From Lachnospiraceae bacterium UBA7050 (GTDB lineage: Bacteria > Bacillota > Clostridia > Lachnospirales > Lachnospiraceae): 64,000 nt of DNA. Below the pieces are notes generated by a model. It did not search any database, had not been told where the DNA came from, and saw only the letters and a program-made list of their open reading frames with translations. Position 1 is the stretch's first letter, and the number at the start of each line of letters is the position of its first letter. Of the stretch, positions 9,064 through 17,379 are shown one piece after another. A program made the translations under genes and the position numbers. The DNA is taken from the NCBI GenBank assembly GCA_002493905.1, contig DLAJ01000027.1, positions 1-64,000 on the forward strand, read 5' to 3'.

Positions 9064-9134
9064 CAGGGGAACCGTCTCATAAATAACGCCTTCAGGAACC
9101 GTCTCATAAATGACGCCTATCCCTTACAGAGCAC

Positions 9135-10091
9135 TTAATCGAACTCCTTTTTCATACTTCTTGTAAACAGTTTATCCAGCGTCAGTTTCGCGTCTTCCTT
9201 AAGATATAAAACATCGTAAACAGCATTACAGATAGGCAGCTCGGTCTGATACTTTTTTCCGAGCTCCACCAAAGCAACTACCGTGTAATAGCCCTCTGCA
9301 AGCGCGGTGAAAAGTTCACCCCTTACAAAGTTTTCCCCGAATTGCCGGTTATGACTGTGCTTTGAAAAGACAGTCGCCTCATAATCGCCGAGATGGCAAA
9401 GACCGTAAGCAGAAAGCTCATTCCCCCCCATCGCTTTGATTAAACGTGCAACTTCCCTTGTGCCGCGCGACATCAGCGCCCCCTTCAGCGAGGAGAGGGA
9501 AAGCCCGTCCAGCATACCGGCAGCAATGCCAATCACATTTTTTGCCGCGGCGCCAATCTCGTTTCCGATCAAATCCTCCCCGTAGTAAAAACGGATCAAA
9601 CTGCTGGAAAACGCATCGATAAGCCGCTTCTTAAGTGCTTCGTCCCTGCTGTCGATAACCATACAATTAGGGATATTACGATAAAAATCCTGTACATGAC
9701 CAGGACCGAGCCACACGGCAGTCTTTGCCTGCGGCAGGGCTTCCTCCACAATCTGCGACAGCCGCCGTCCTGTAGAAATTTCAATGCCTTTCATGCATAA
9801 TACGACATCCTTTTGCTGCATATTGCAGGCACGCAGTTCCTCCATCAATGCCGAAAGTCCCTGAGCATTAATCGAGATCACAACCGCTTCCGCTTTTTCT
9901 ACATCAGATAAGCTTGTTGTGAGAACAACAGACCCGGGAATGGTCAGATACTCATTCCTGCGCTCTCTCATCAACTGCTCCATATGCTTCGATGTTTCGC
10001 GTCCATACAAGGTAACATGATGCCCGATATGATCCAGATACCACGCAATGAAAGTTCCAAAACGACCACACCCGATTACTGCAATATCCAT
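9135..10091 (-). CDS. gpsA: NAD(P)-dependent glycerol-3-phosphate dehydrogenase (GpsA), divergent
   Basis: This 318-residue protein reduces dihydroxyacetone phosphate to sn-glycerol 3-phosphate for phospholipid synthesis. It has an N-terminal Rossmann loop AVIGCGRFGTFIAWYL, the catalytic-lysine region CMKGIE, and GNEIGAAAKNVIGIAAGMLDGL with the conserved Lys-Asn, all typical of GpsA. It is divergent: the usual SGPSFA is WLGPGHVQD, and the GLGDL..TC..SRN segment reads CHLGDYEATVFSKHSHNRQFG. I chose ATG 10091, which follows GGAGACGGGATT, over longer in-frame starts overlapping the Nudix gene. It ends about 70 bp before the ribU riboswitch promoter. A related dehydrogenase activity remains possible. 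Confidence 0.83.
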   Translation of the reverse strand: MDIAVIGCGRFGTFIAWYLDHIGHHVTLYGRETSKHMEQLMRERRNEYLTIPGSVVLTTSLSDVEKAEAVVISINAQGLSALMEELRACNMQQKDVVLCMKGIEISTGRRLSQIVEEALPQAKTAVWLGPGHVQDFYRNIPNCMVIDSRDEALKKRLIDAFSSSLIRFYYGEDLIGNEIGAAAKNVIGIAAGMLDGLSLSSLKGALMSRGTREVARLIKAMGGNELSAYGLCHLGDYEATVFSKHSHNRQFGENFVRGELFTALAEGYYTVVALVELGKKYQTELPICNAVYDVLYLKEDAKLTLDKLFTRSMKKEFD

Positions 10092-10138
10092 AATCCCGTC
10101 TCCAGTTCTCATATCAATCCGTTTTTTTGTATCACGTG

Positions 10139-10588
10139 TTATTTTAGTGTGACCTTCCATTCTCCGTCTTCTATCACATATTGAAACTCCGTCAGTCGGT
10201 CATCCAGCATCACCCCAAGCAGTTCAGAGAAGTCATTTACTAAATTGACATTTAATAAATCATTCTTTTTTACCCAATGCATTGTGCCTTCTTCTGAGGA
10301 ACAGAGCTCTCCTTCAAATTCATCCGCCTCAAAAAGGAAAACAAGATACCGTCCGTTATCTATTGGAAACTGTTTTAGTCCGCAGAGCTTCGGATGATGG
10401 ACGATCAGTCCGGTTTCCTCTTTCATTTCCCTGACAACCGCATCCACAATGGATTCTCCGGGTTCCACATGTCCCCCCGGCAGGGTATAGCCTTTCCAGT
10501 CCTTTTTGACTCTGTTCTGCAGCAGATACGCATCCTCTGTCTGTATCAGACACAGCACCGTCAATTCCACATTCTCTGTCCGCGTCAT
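10139..10588 (-). CDS. Nudix hydrolase
   Basis: This 149-residue protein has the Nudix box GHVEPGESIVDAVVREMKEE followed by TGL (about residues 45-67), matching Gx5Ex7REUxEExGU. The glutamates bind divalent metal for hydrolysis of a nucleoside diphosphate linked to X; the substrate (for example an oxidised nucleotide) cannot be read from sequence. The frame stays open 25 codons further upstream through a repeated segment, but ATG 10588 follows AGGAAGGGAACGACAGAT and begins MTRTENVELTVLC like family members. gpsA follows 47 bp downstream. Confidence 0.88.
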   Translation of the reverse strand: MTRTENVELTVLCLIQTEDAYLLQNRVKKDWKGYTLPGGHVEPGESIVDAVVREMKEETGLIVHHPKLCGLKQFPIDNGRYLVFLFEADEFEGELCSSEEGTMHWVKKNDLLNVNLVNDFSELLGVMLDDRLTEFQYVIEDGEWKVTLK

Positions 10589-10634
10589 ATCTGTCGTTCC
10601 CTTCCTGTACCCGCAGCCACCCCGGCAGCAGTCC

Positions 10635-10804
10635 TGCTGTGGGCATTTAGAACATCTTCTCACATTGTCCTTATACAGCCCCTCTTCATCAACAGCCCTA
10701 ATTATGATGAGAAATGCCTCTTTTCAGGCATTTCTCGGTGTGAGACTTAGATGTTCTTTGCGAAACAGCCTCTGCTGTGAGCATTTAGAACATCTTCTCA
10801 CACT
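10635..10804. repeat. 34-bp direct repeat pair with a degenerate inverted third copy
   Basis: Segments 10635-10668 and 10771-10804 are near-identical: CTGCTGTG, then G or A, then GCATTTAGAACATCTTCTCA. Between them, 10738-10762 (GTGTGAGACTTAGATGTTCT) resembles the same unit in opposite orientation. The second copy overlaps the stop codon of the Tex-like gene. The repeat flanks a perfect inverted repeat at 10711-10738. Confidence 0.75.
10711..10738 (-). terminator. inverted repeat, likely terminator of the Tex-like gene
   Basis: GAGAAATGCCT (10711-10721) and AGGCATTTCTC (10728-10738) form a perfect 11-bp stem with a 6-nt loop, about 60 bp beyond the Tex-like stop codon. There is no strong T run, so the terminator call is moderate; it could also be a processing hairpin. 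Confidence 0.55.
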
Positions 10805-13278
10805 GGTTCCTTCTCATCCAGCCGCATCGTCAGCGCAATCCGCTTTTTGTTCAAGTCCACTTCCAGCACCTTTACATCCACAATATCGCCGACGCTGACC
10901 GCCTCCAGCGGATGCTTAATGAATCGCTGCGTAATACGGGAAATATGCACCAATCCGTCCTGATGCACGCCAATGTCCACAAACGCTCCAAAATCCACAA
11001 TATTGCGTACGGTTCCCTTTAAGATCATGCCCGGCTTTAAGTCTTTCATCTCTAAGACGTCGCTTCGAAGAATCGGCGCAGGCATGCTCTCACGCGGGTC
11101 ACGGGAAGGCTTCTCCAATTCCGAAACAATATCCTTCAGCGTAATCTCACCGATACCCAATTCTGCGGCAAGCGCCGCCGGATCAGCCATCTTTGCCGCA
11201 AGAAGACTGCCGTTATTTCCGCCCACACTGCGCGTCTTTGCCGCGCCCGCTTTCTCCTGTGCGGCTTTCGACAGAACCGCTCCGTCCATGCCGCCCATTG
11301 CAGCGGCAAGCGCTTTCCCCATTGCCGTATTCGTATTGCGGATGACAATGCGTCCGCCGCCTCTCTCCCGTCCGTTTCGTAACATATGTTCTTTTTTATT
11401 ATCGCCCGTTAATGTGCTTTGAGCGTCTTTCCCGCCGGACTTCCCGCCCGGCTGTCCATTTCCGCCCGGTGTGCTTTGGCTGCCCTGTCCGTTCTTACCG
11501 CCTTGTTTCCGCGCTGCTTCCTTCCATGCGGCGCGCACGTCTTCCATCGTCAGACCGAGCTGTTTCATGAGTTTTTCTGCCGCCTCATAAGACTCCGGGT
11601 GCACGCTCGTTGCATCCAGCGCGTTTTCACCGTCATAGATCCGCAGAAATCCCGCACATTGTTCATACGCTTTCGGTCCCAGCTTCGCCACGTCAAGAAG
11701 CTGCTTTCTGTTAACAAAACGCCCGTTTTTCTCCCTGTAATCTACAATATTTTTTGCAATTGCCTTGCTGATCCCCGAAATATACTCCAATAACGCCGCA
11801 GACGCCGTATTTAAGTCTACTCCCACCTTATTCACGCAGTCCTCCACCACACCATGGAGCGCATCACCCAGCTTCTTTTGATTCATATCGTGCTGATACT
11901 GGCCGACGCCGATCGCCTTCGGTTCAATCTTCACGAGCTCTGCAAGCGGGTCCTGAAGCCGTCTCGCAATCGAAGCGGCGCTTCTCTGTCCGACATCAAA
12001 CTGTGGAAATTCCTCCGTCGCAAGCTTGCTTGCGGAATAGACTGAAGCGCCTGCTTCATTGACGATCACATATTGCAGCGGTCTGTTCACTTCTTTGATC
12101 AGTTCCACAATGACCTGCTCGGATTCCCGTGATGCCGTTCCGTTTCCAACAGATATTAAGTCTATATTGTATTTCTGTATCATTTTCTTCAGTTCTGCTT
12201 TTGCCTCCGCCACTTTGTTCTGCGGGGCAGTCGGATAGATGACCTTTGTATCCAGAACCTTTCCGGTCGCATCGACGACCGCAAGCTTGCATCCCGTCCG
12301 AAACGCCGGGTCCCAGCCAAGCACGACCTTTCCGGTAATCGGCGGCTGCATCAGGAGCTGCTCTAAATTCTTACCAAATACATGAATCGCGCCATCCTCT
12401 GCCTTTTCCGTCAAATCATTGCGGATTTCTCTTTCAATAGCAGGTGCTATTAACCGGTCATAGCTGTCCTCAGCCGCTTCCTGCAAAACAGGGGTTGTCA
12501 CGGGGTTGTCTTTATGGATGACCTGTTTTTCCAGATAGCGCAGAATCCTCTCTTTCGGCGCGCGGATGCTGACCGTCAGGATTTTCTCATTCTCACCGCG
12601 GTTTATGGCAAGAATCCTATGTCCGGCGGCTTTCTTTACCGGCTCCTCATACTGATAATACATCTCATAGACGCTCTGCTGCTTCTCATCCTTCGCGTTC
12701 GATACAAGCACGCCTTCCTCCATGGTTGCTTCCCTGATATAAGTCCGGTAATCTGCCTCGTCGGAAATTTGTTCTGCGATAATGTCCTTTGCTCCCTGCA
12801 GCGCCTCCGCCGCACTCGCAACCCCTTTTTCTTCATTGACATAGGGGGCCGCCGCATCTTCTAAGCTGCCGGTATAATCCTGCTCCAGCAGAAGAAGCGC
12901 GAGCGGCTCTAAGCCCTTTTCCTTTGCAACACCCGCTCTTGTTTTCCGTTTTGGCCGGTACGGGCGGTATAAATCCTCAATCGCAACAAGCGTCTCCGCC
13001 TCTGAGATTCTATGCTTCAGCTCGTCAGTCAGCTTTCCCTGCTCTTCAATGCTGCCAATGACCTGATTCTTTTTTTCCTCCAGATTCCGCAGATAAGTCA
13101 GGCGCTCGTCCAGATTTCGCAGCACTTCGTCATTTAATGAGCCCGTCGCCTCCTTGCGGTAACGTGAAATAAACGGGATGGTATTGCCCTCGTCGATCAG
13201 CCTGACCGCCGCTTCCACCTGCCATTTTTCCACACCCAGTTCTTCTCTCAGTTTTGCTATGATGTCCATTCGCCGCAC
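10798..13278 (-). CDS. tex: Tex-family S1 RNA-binding protein
   Basis: This protein of 826 residues matches Tex, a nucleic-acid-binding protein linked to transcription and stress. In order: N-terminal helical Tex domain (1-190), YqgF-like RNase H fold with GWDPAFRTGCKLAVVD (about 325-460), helix-hairpin-helix motifs (GVDLNTASAALLEYISGIS and NGRFVNRKQLLDVAKLGPKAYEQ, about 490-560), and a C-terminal S1 domain (KGTVRNIVDFGAFVDIGVHQDGLVH, about 750-820). It is longer than the usual roughly 720 residues because a Gly/Asn/Lys/Gln-rich linker of about 100 residues lies between the HhH region and the S1 domain (about 585-690). The start is either GTG 13278, five bases after AAAGG, or ATG 13269. Confidence 0.93.
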   Translation of the reverse strand: MRRMDIIAKLREELGVEKWQVEAAVRLIDEGNTIPFISRYRKEATGSLNDEVLRNLDERLTYLRNLEEKKNQVIGSIEEQGKLTDELKHRISEAETLVAIEDLYRPYRPKRKTRAGVAKEKGLEPLALLLLEQDYTGSLEDAAAPYVNEEKGVASAAEALQGAKDIIAEQISDEADYRTYIREATMEEGVLVSNAKDEKQQSVYEMYYQYEEPVKKAAGHRILAINRGENEKILTVSIRAPKERILRYLEKQVIHKDNPVTTPVLQEAAEDSYDRLIAPAIEREIRNDLTEKAEDGAIHVFGKNLEQLLMQPPITGKVVLGWDPAFRTGCKLAVVDATGKVLDTKVIYPTAPQNKVAEAKAELKKMIQKYNIDLISVGNGTASRESEQVIVELIKEVNRPLQYVIVNEAGASVYSASKLATEEFPQFDVGQRSAASIARRLQDPLAELVKIEPKAIGVGQYQHDMNQKKLGDALHGVVEDCVNKVGVDLNTASAALLEYISGISKAIAKNIVDYREKNGRFVNRKQLLDVAKLGPKAYEQCAGFLRIYDGENALDATSVHPESYEAAEKLMKQLGLTMEDVRAAWKEAARKQGGKNGQGSQSTPGGNGQPGGKSGGKDAQSTLTGDNKKEHMLRNGRERGGGRIVIRNTNTAMGKALAAAMGGMDGAVLSKAAQEKAGAAKTRSVGGNNGSLLAAKMADPAALAAELGIGEITLKDIVSELEKPSRDPRESMPAPILRSDVLEMKDLKPGMILKGTVRNIVDFGAFVDIGVHQDGLVHISRITQRFIKHPLEAVSVGDIVDVKVLEVDLNKKRIALTMRLDEKEPV

Positions 13279-13474
13279 AATTTCCTTTCCTTCTTTACTG
13301 TCCGCATGTACCGCCCATGCCCTGCATCACACTTTTGCAGTCTTGCTTTCTACCCACCCGTACTTCCCATGACAGCCTTGCCCCGCACACCGCTGTGCCT
13401 TGCTTTAACACGGGTATCATGCCTCTAAACATTATAACATCTTCCCGGCAAAATGCCAGTCCCTGCTGGAAAAG

Positions 13475-14368
13475 TCAACTCTTTCCGCTGTCTGCAAATG
13501 CTTTTTGTTCAAAATCCTGTATGCTTTCCGCCTTCACGGCAAGCTTCAGCCATGTACGCAAAATTGCATCATCCTTTTGTGAACAGACCTGCTCCCGTAA
13601 ATCCGGGGACACTTTATCCAGCTCACAGAGAATGTCAAGGATGTCTTCTGCTTTTCCTTCGACTTTTCCCTGTCGGATACCCTTCTGCAGCGTCCGCTCC
13701 TCAAGCTCAAAAAATTTCATATACGCAAGCCCTACCTCTCCATCCGTTTTGATTGCCATAACCATTTCATGCAGTTTCCGCAGTTCCTCCGTTCTGGCAT
13801 TCTCCTTCGTGGTATGCTCCATGTACTGCAGCAGCTGCCGTAAGCTTTCCGGCGGATTTCCGCCCTTTCCTCTCGTATAGAGAAAAATCGTCCTCGCACC
13901 GTCCTCATACGGTAAATCCGGCATCTCCACACATCCGTTCTTCACCGTATAAACCATCCTCCCTGCATGAAACGGGTCATACGTCATGATAAAAATCACA
14001 TACACATTCCGCAGCTTCTCATACTTCTCGCCGGTCTTGAAATTTTCCGCGTCCAGCTTCGCATGGTAGAAACGCGCCCGCTTAGGCAGGGCGGCAGTCT
14101 CCTCTTTCCCATCGTTGTTGTCCGGCTCCAAGTCAAACAGTTCCCCCGTTCCGTCGTTCTCGTCTAGGTAGACATCTAAACGGACGCCGTGCCGGTCCGT
14201 ATTCCCGCCCTGTATAAAATGCTGTGGCATTACCTTAAGCTTACCGAGCTTTCTGCCCAGAATGCACTCCAAAATGCTGCGTGCAGCCGGTTCCCCGTAA
14301 AGCTTATGGCTGGTTAAGCTGTTTACCAGAAAGTTGTCCACCAGATTCAGTTCTTCTAATTGTCTCAT
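13475..14368 (-). CDS. Rpn-family recombination-promoting nuclease/PD-(D/E)XK putative transposase
   Basis: This 297-residue protein belongs to the Rpn/PD-(D/E)XK 'transposase' family, DNA endonucleases that promote RecA-independent recombination. Seen: N-terminal LNLVDNFLVNSLTS, the nuclease core VRLDVYLDENDGTGELFDLEPDN (about 75-98), KRARFYHAKLDA, and the C-terminal Gln/Gly/Lys-rich LQKGIRQGKVEGKAEDIL. The catalytic E-x-Q/K position reads DLEPDN, so activity should be checked. ATG 14368 follows AGGAGGAAAC. The gene has its own promoter and a 240-nt structured leader (14369-14611), and is flanked by unrelated housekeeping genes. Confidence 0.85.
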   Translation of the reverse strand: MRQLEELNLVDNFLVNSLTSHKLYGEPAARSILECILGRKLGKLKVMPQHFIQGGNTDRHGVRLDVYLDENDGTGELFDLEPDNNDGKEETAALPKRARFYHAKLDAENFKTGEKYEKLRNVYVIFIMTYDPFHAGRMVYTVKNGCVEMPDLPYEDGARTIFLYTRGKGGNPPESLRQLLQYMEHTTKENARTEELRKLHEMVMAIKTDGEVGLAYMKFFELEERTLQKGIRQGKVEGKAEDILDILCELDKVSPDLREQVCSQKDDAILRTWLKLAVKAESIQDFEQKAFADSGKS

Positions 14369-14611
14369 GTTTCCTCCTGTTCCCACAGCGCCCGGAAACA
14401 GAAACAAAAAGCCGGGACCGGTTCCCTGTCATCCAGTACGCTATGCTTTGTTAGTTAAATTGGAATAAAGCATAGTAACGTTCTTTGGAATCACAGGGAG
14501 AACTCCCTAAAAGAAACGGCACGGTGCCGCCTGATTGATCAGCTTTGCGCTGCATGTAATACATACCATGGCAGGCAGGCCAAAACAGATTCATTAAAGA
14601 ATATATGCTTT
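14369..14611 (-). promoter_or_regulatory. long structured 5' leader of the Rpn gene
   Basis: The leader contains nested inverted repeats: CTATGCTTT (14431-14439)/AAAGCATAG (about 14466-14474) inside GTTCCCTGT/ACAGGGAGAAC, then a GGGAACCGGTCCC hairpin followed by GGCTTTTTG, which could act as a weak intrinsic terminator ahead of the gene. I see no known riboswitch consensus. The rest of 14612-14802 holds the divergent promoters listed separately. Confidence 0.5.
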
Positions 14612-14617
14612 TAGGTG

Positions 14618-14646
14618 ATTATAGCAAAAAATCCTCTTTGGAGCAA
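14618..14646 (-). promoter_or_regulatory. predicted sigma-A promoter for Rpn gene
   Basis: Minus strand TTGCTC (14641-14646), 17-bp spacer, TATAAT (14618-14623). Confidence 0.65.
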
Positions 14647-14696
14647 GTCCCGACAGAAAAAGTTTCAGAACCCTTTGCACAGACTGCAAAATCTAT

Positions 14697-14725
14697 TTGT
14701 CAATCATGCGTGTTCGTGATAAAAT
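14697..14725 (+). promoter_or_regulatory. predicted sigma-A promoter for plus-strand gene 14803
   Basis: TTGTCA (14697-14702), 17-bp spacer, TAAAAT (14720-14725), about 78 bp upstream of the start codon. Confidence 0.6.
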
Positions 14726-14802
14726 AAAGATAATTATCCTTCCGTTTATCTTTTCAAACGGAAACAGTTTTTATAAGCAGTCATCGGAATGGAGCGAAGG
14801 AT

Positions 14803-15213
14803 ATGGATTACGGCAATCAGGATCAGGGAAACTCACCCTTCCACTATCAGTTTGAGCAGACTGCGCCGCCGCGCAACGGCATGGCGACCGCTGCTTCTGT
14901 GTTGGGACTTGCGACCATTGTAACGACGATTCTGCTGACGGTTTATGTCCCGTTTATCACCGGATCGCTGGCAATTTTATTTGCATTGCTCTCCAAGGGT
15001 GCAGGCAGGCGGATGAACCCTTCAGCCGTAAGCGGAGTGACCTCTGCCGTGATCGGACTCATCACAAATACCGTGCTCATCATTTCCGTGATCACGCTCT
15101 ATCTGACAAATCCCGTGATCCACGAGCAGGCAAACAGATTGTTTGAACAGCGCTATGGAGTAACAATTGATGAAATGTGGGACGAGATACAAAATCAGAA
15201 TCATCTAAAATAG
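14803..15213 (+). CDS. small two-helix membrane protein of unknown function
   Basis: I do not recognise a named function. This 136-residue protein has a polar, Gln/Pro-rich N-terminus (1-25), a hydrophobic block (about 30-65) that could be one or two membrane segments, and another at about 78-103, then a charged C-terminus. The layout resembles DUF4190-type membrane proteins. Start follows GCGAAGGAT. It is the first gene of a three-gene plus-strand run (14803-16466) with its own promoter. Confidence 0.75.
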   Translation: MDYGNQDQGNSPFHYQFEQTAPPRNGMATAASVLGLATIVTTILLTVYVPFITGSLAILFALLSKGAGRRMNPSAVSGVTSAVIGLITNTVLIISVITLYLTNPVIHEQANRLFEQRYGVTIDEMWDEIQNQNHLK

Positions 15214-15267
15214 TAAGCTAATAGTAAACTGACATTTCAAAATCATCAGAAAGGAAGGCATATCACT

Positions 15268-15720
15268 ATGAGAATCGGTGGAATCGGCAGTGTTATAAGT
15301 GCCGACAGCTATTTGAAAAATCCCGGAGAATCCACGATCAAACAGGCTGGGCGCAAATCCTCTCCGGCAGAATGTGAAACCTGTAAAGAGCGAAAATATC
15401 AGGACGGTTCGGATGAAATGGTTTCCTTTAAGTCCGCAGCTCATATTTCTCCGGAAGCTTCTGCTGCCCGTGTGCGTGCACATGAACAGGAGCATGTCTC
15501 AAATGCATACAAAAAAGCGGCTCAGGGAAACGGTGAGGTATTACAGGCAAGCGTTTCCTTAAAGACAGCAATCTGCCCCGAATGCGGACGCACCTATGTT
15601 TCAGGCGGCGAAACAACAACGCAGATCAAATATTTCAACGAAGATAATCCTTACCAGCAGGATAAGAAAGCCGCCGACAGCCTTCTTTATACCGGCATGA
15701 ACGTAGATCTTGCGTGCTAA
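15268..15720 (+). CDS. putative metalloprotease-like protein with HEQEH motif
   Basis: This 150-residue protein carries RVRAHEQEHVSNAYKKA (about residues 67-83), whose HEQEH matches a HExxH zinc-protease motif and the family I know as 'putative metalloprotease CJM1_0395/SprA-related'. Two cysteine pairs (CETC near 36, CPEC near 102) could bind zinc. There is no signal peptide. Start follows AAGGAAGGCATATCACT. The stop codon overlaps the region of the next gene's ribosome-binding site, so the two are likely cotranslated. Activity and substrate are unproven. Confidence 0.75.
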   Translation: MRIGGIGSVISADSYLKNPGESTIKQAGRKSSPAECETCKERKYQDGSDEMVSFKSAAHISPEASAARVRAHEQEHVSNAYKKAAQGNGEVLQASVSLKTAICPECGRTYVSGGETTTQIKYFNEDNPYQQDKKAADSLLYTGMNVDLAC

Positions 15721-15737
15721 AAGGAGAATCTGTATCA

Positions 15738-16466
15738 ATGAATGCAACAAAGACTTCCACTGAGCTGAAAGCTTCCGCTAAGGCGCAGCTCCTTGGCAAT
15801 TATGGAAAAATGATCAGCGCTTTTCTGCTGATGGATTTGAGCTGCGGCCTGCTTCTTTATCTGGCGGGCGACTTATTATCAGCTCCTACGCTCGTAAATC
15901 AGGTTCTTTATTACGTGATTGAACTTTTGATCTATCTGCTGCTGGGTGTGTTTATGCTCGGACAGACAAGGCTTTATATGAACTTTGTGACCGGACGCCC
16001 TGCTGCGCTGGGCGACTTATTTTCCGGTTTTCGCTCCCACTCCGAAGTTGGCATTAAGATTATGCTTTGCTATATCGGCATCCTTCTTGGATGTCTGATT
16101 CCGTTTTTTATCTTGTTTGCAGTCTATTTTACTGTGAAGTCCGTCTATCTGATGCCGCTTGTTTCCATTTTTCTTATCGGCGGCGTCATTGCGGCATGCG
16201 TTTTGCTCCTGTCTCTTTCCCAATGCTATTTTATCGCGCTCGATTTTCCTGACTATCAGTTTAGGCGGATCTGTGCAATGAGCCGGCGCGTCATGAAAGG
16301 CCAGCGTGCAAGACTCTTCTATCTCTATATCAGTTTCGTTCCGCTTATGCTCTTATCCGTCTTAAGCTTTGGACTTGGACTTCTTTGGATTTACCCTTAT
16401 ATGCAATGCACGCTGACACATTTTTATTTTGACCTGATGGATTATCACACAAAGCAGTATGCATAG
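15738..16466 (+). CDS. DUF975 family integral membrane protein
   Basis: This 242-residue protein has about five hydrophobic segments (about residues 27-45, 55-80, 105-130, 135-160 and 195-220) and the typical DUF975 opening TSTELKASAKAQLLGNYGKMI, with a C-terminal YPYMQCTLTHFYFDL. The family is of unknown function. ATG 15738 follows AAAAGGAGAA. The stop codon is inside the long palindrome at 16457-16499. Confidence 0.82.
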   Translation: MNATKTSTELKASAKAQLLGNYGKMISAFLLMDLSCGLLLYLAGDLLSAPTLVNQVLYYVIELLIYLLLGVFMLGQTRLYMNFVTGRPAALGDLFSGFRSHSEVGIKIMLCYIGILLGCLIPFFILFAVYFTVKSVYLMPLVSIFLIGGVIAACVLLLSLSQCYFIALDFPDYQFRRICAMSRRVMKGQRARLFYLYISFVPLMLLSVLSFGLGLLWIYPYMQCTLTHFYFDLMDYHTKQYA

Positions 16467-16499
16467 TCATGCGATCGCGATCGCATGACTATTGCATAC
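16457..16499. terminator. long palindrome between convergent genes, likely bidirectional terminator
   Basis: Positions 16463-16492 form a perfect 30-bp palindrome centred on GCGATCGCGATCGC, and outer arms GTATGCA (16457-16463) and TGCATAC (16493-16499) extend the stem with one bulge. It begins before the DUF975 stop codon (16464-16466) and faces the 3' end of the second ribU. There is no T run, so termination is inferred from position and stem strength. Confidence 0.6.
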
Positions 16500-16523
16500 C
16501 CTGCGGCAGCCGCATGGAATCAC

Positions 16524-17171
16524 TCAGATCACTTCATGAAGGGAAAGAATCCAAAGCACGCAGGTTGTAAACAGCAGCAAAGCTGCTAATGTCACTCCGA
16601 TATGAATTCTCATTTCCCCCGATGCTCCGGGCTCTATCAGATTCGAGCGGCGCAGGACTGTTACTGCGGGTTTATACAAAAGCAGGGTAATCGCCGCATT
16701 TAATCCGCCTTTCATCAGATTAAACGGCAGGAATGCAGGCAGCAGCAATGCCGCAACGGCTTCCCGCGGATAACCCATATAGACCGGTGCAATCAAATAA
16801 TTCCATAGCATCATAACCGCGGTCTGGCAGCCTAGACCGCAGAAAAGCCCCAACACAGCTCCGGACAGCCTGTGTCTCTTTTGATAGACCAGCGCGGCAG
16901 TACATGCGAAAGAGCAGCTTGAGACCACATTCATCACACATCCTAAAATCCCTGTCCCGCTGATGGTAACCATCTGTGCCACGGAAACAATCAGCGTGAC
17001 CGCCAGTGCGGCTGACGGTCCAAAAAGAAATCCGCCGATTACGATAATCACGTCCTTCGGATCATACTTTAGAAAAAGGACGACCGGAATGCGCCCGACC
17101 AGCACCGCAATATAAGCGAGTGCGCACAGCATGCCGATTGTTGTCAGTTTCTTTGTTCTTCTGTCATTCAT
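16524..17171 (-). CDS. ribU: second ECF S component, riboflavin type (RibU-like)
   Basis: This 215-residue protein has about six membrane segments and the S-component N-terminus KKLTTIGMLCALAYIAVLVGRIPVVLFLKYDPKDVI, followed by GGFLFGPSAALAVTLIVSVAQM. The riboflavin call rests on the upstream FMN riboswitch (17380-17488). It differs clearly from the first RibU (8161-8745) and has an extra C-terminal membrane segment (about 190-210). Start follows CAGGAGGGATTCAG. The two proteins may differ in affinity or partner, or one may carry a related flavin. Confidence 0.88.
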   Translation of the reverse strand: MNDRRTKKLTTIGMLCALAYIAVLVGRIPVVLFLKYDPKDVIIVIGGFLFGPSAALAVTLIVSVAQMVTISGTGILGCVMNVVSSCSFACTAALVYQKRHRLSGAVLGLFCGLGCQTAVMMLWNYLIAPVYMGYPREAVAALLLPAFLPFNLMKGGLNAAITLLLYKPAVTVLRRSNLIEPGASGEMRIHIGVTLAALLLFTTCVLWILSLHEVI

Positions 17172-17238
17172 CTGAATCCCTCCTGAAAGTTAAATTGTCC
17201 GCGTCAATGAATCAGAAACTGCCGCCTGTCCCACTGCC

Positions 17239-17284
17239 GCAAAAATAAAATAACACCCGAACGCGTTCTACCGCCTTTCAGGTG
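17239..17284 (-). terminator. intrinsic terminator of second FMN riboswitch
   Basis: On the minus strand CACCTGAA (17284-17277) pairs with TTCGGGTG (17261-17254), one G-U pair, followed by TTATTTTATTTTT (17253-17241). It lies between aptamer and ORF. Confidence 0.75.
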
Positions 17285-17379
17285 CCATAGTTAGAGGTGT
17301 ATTGATCATATCATCAGAGCTGTTTGACAAAAAAGTGTGCAAAAACAATTGTCAGAAAGTTCTGACAATCTCAATACAC

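Noticed and set aside
13475..14368. Insertion sequence transposase with ends
   Set aside because: Rpn-family proteins are labelled transposases, but no terminal inverted repeats or target duplication flank this gene.
14408..14611. Known riboswitch upstream of the Rpn gene
   Set aside because: I could match no consensus (FMN, TPP, SAM, lysine, glycine, cyclic-di-GMP, T-box); left as an unassigned structured leader.
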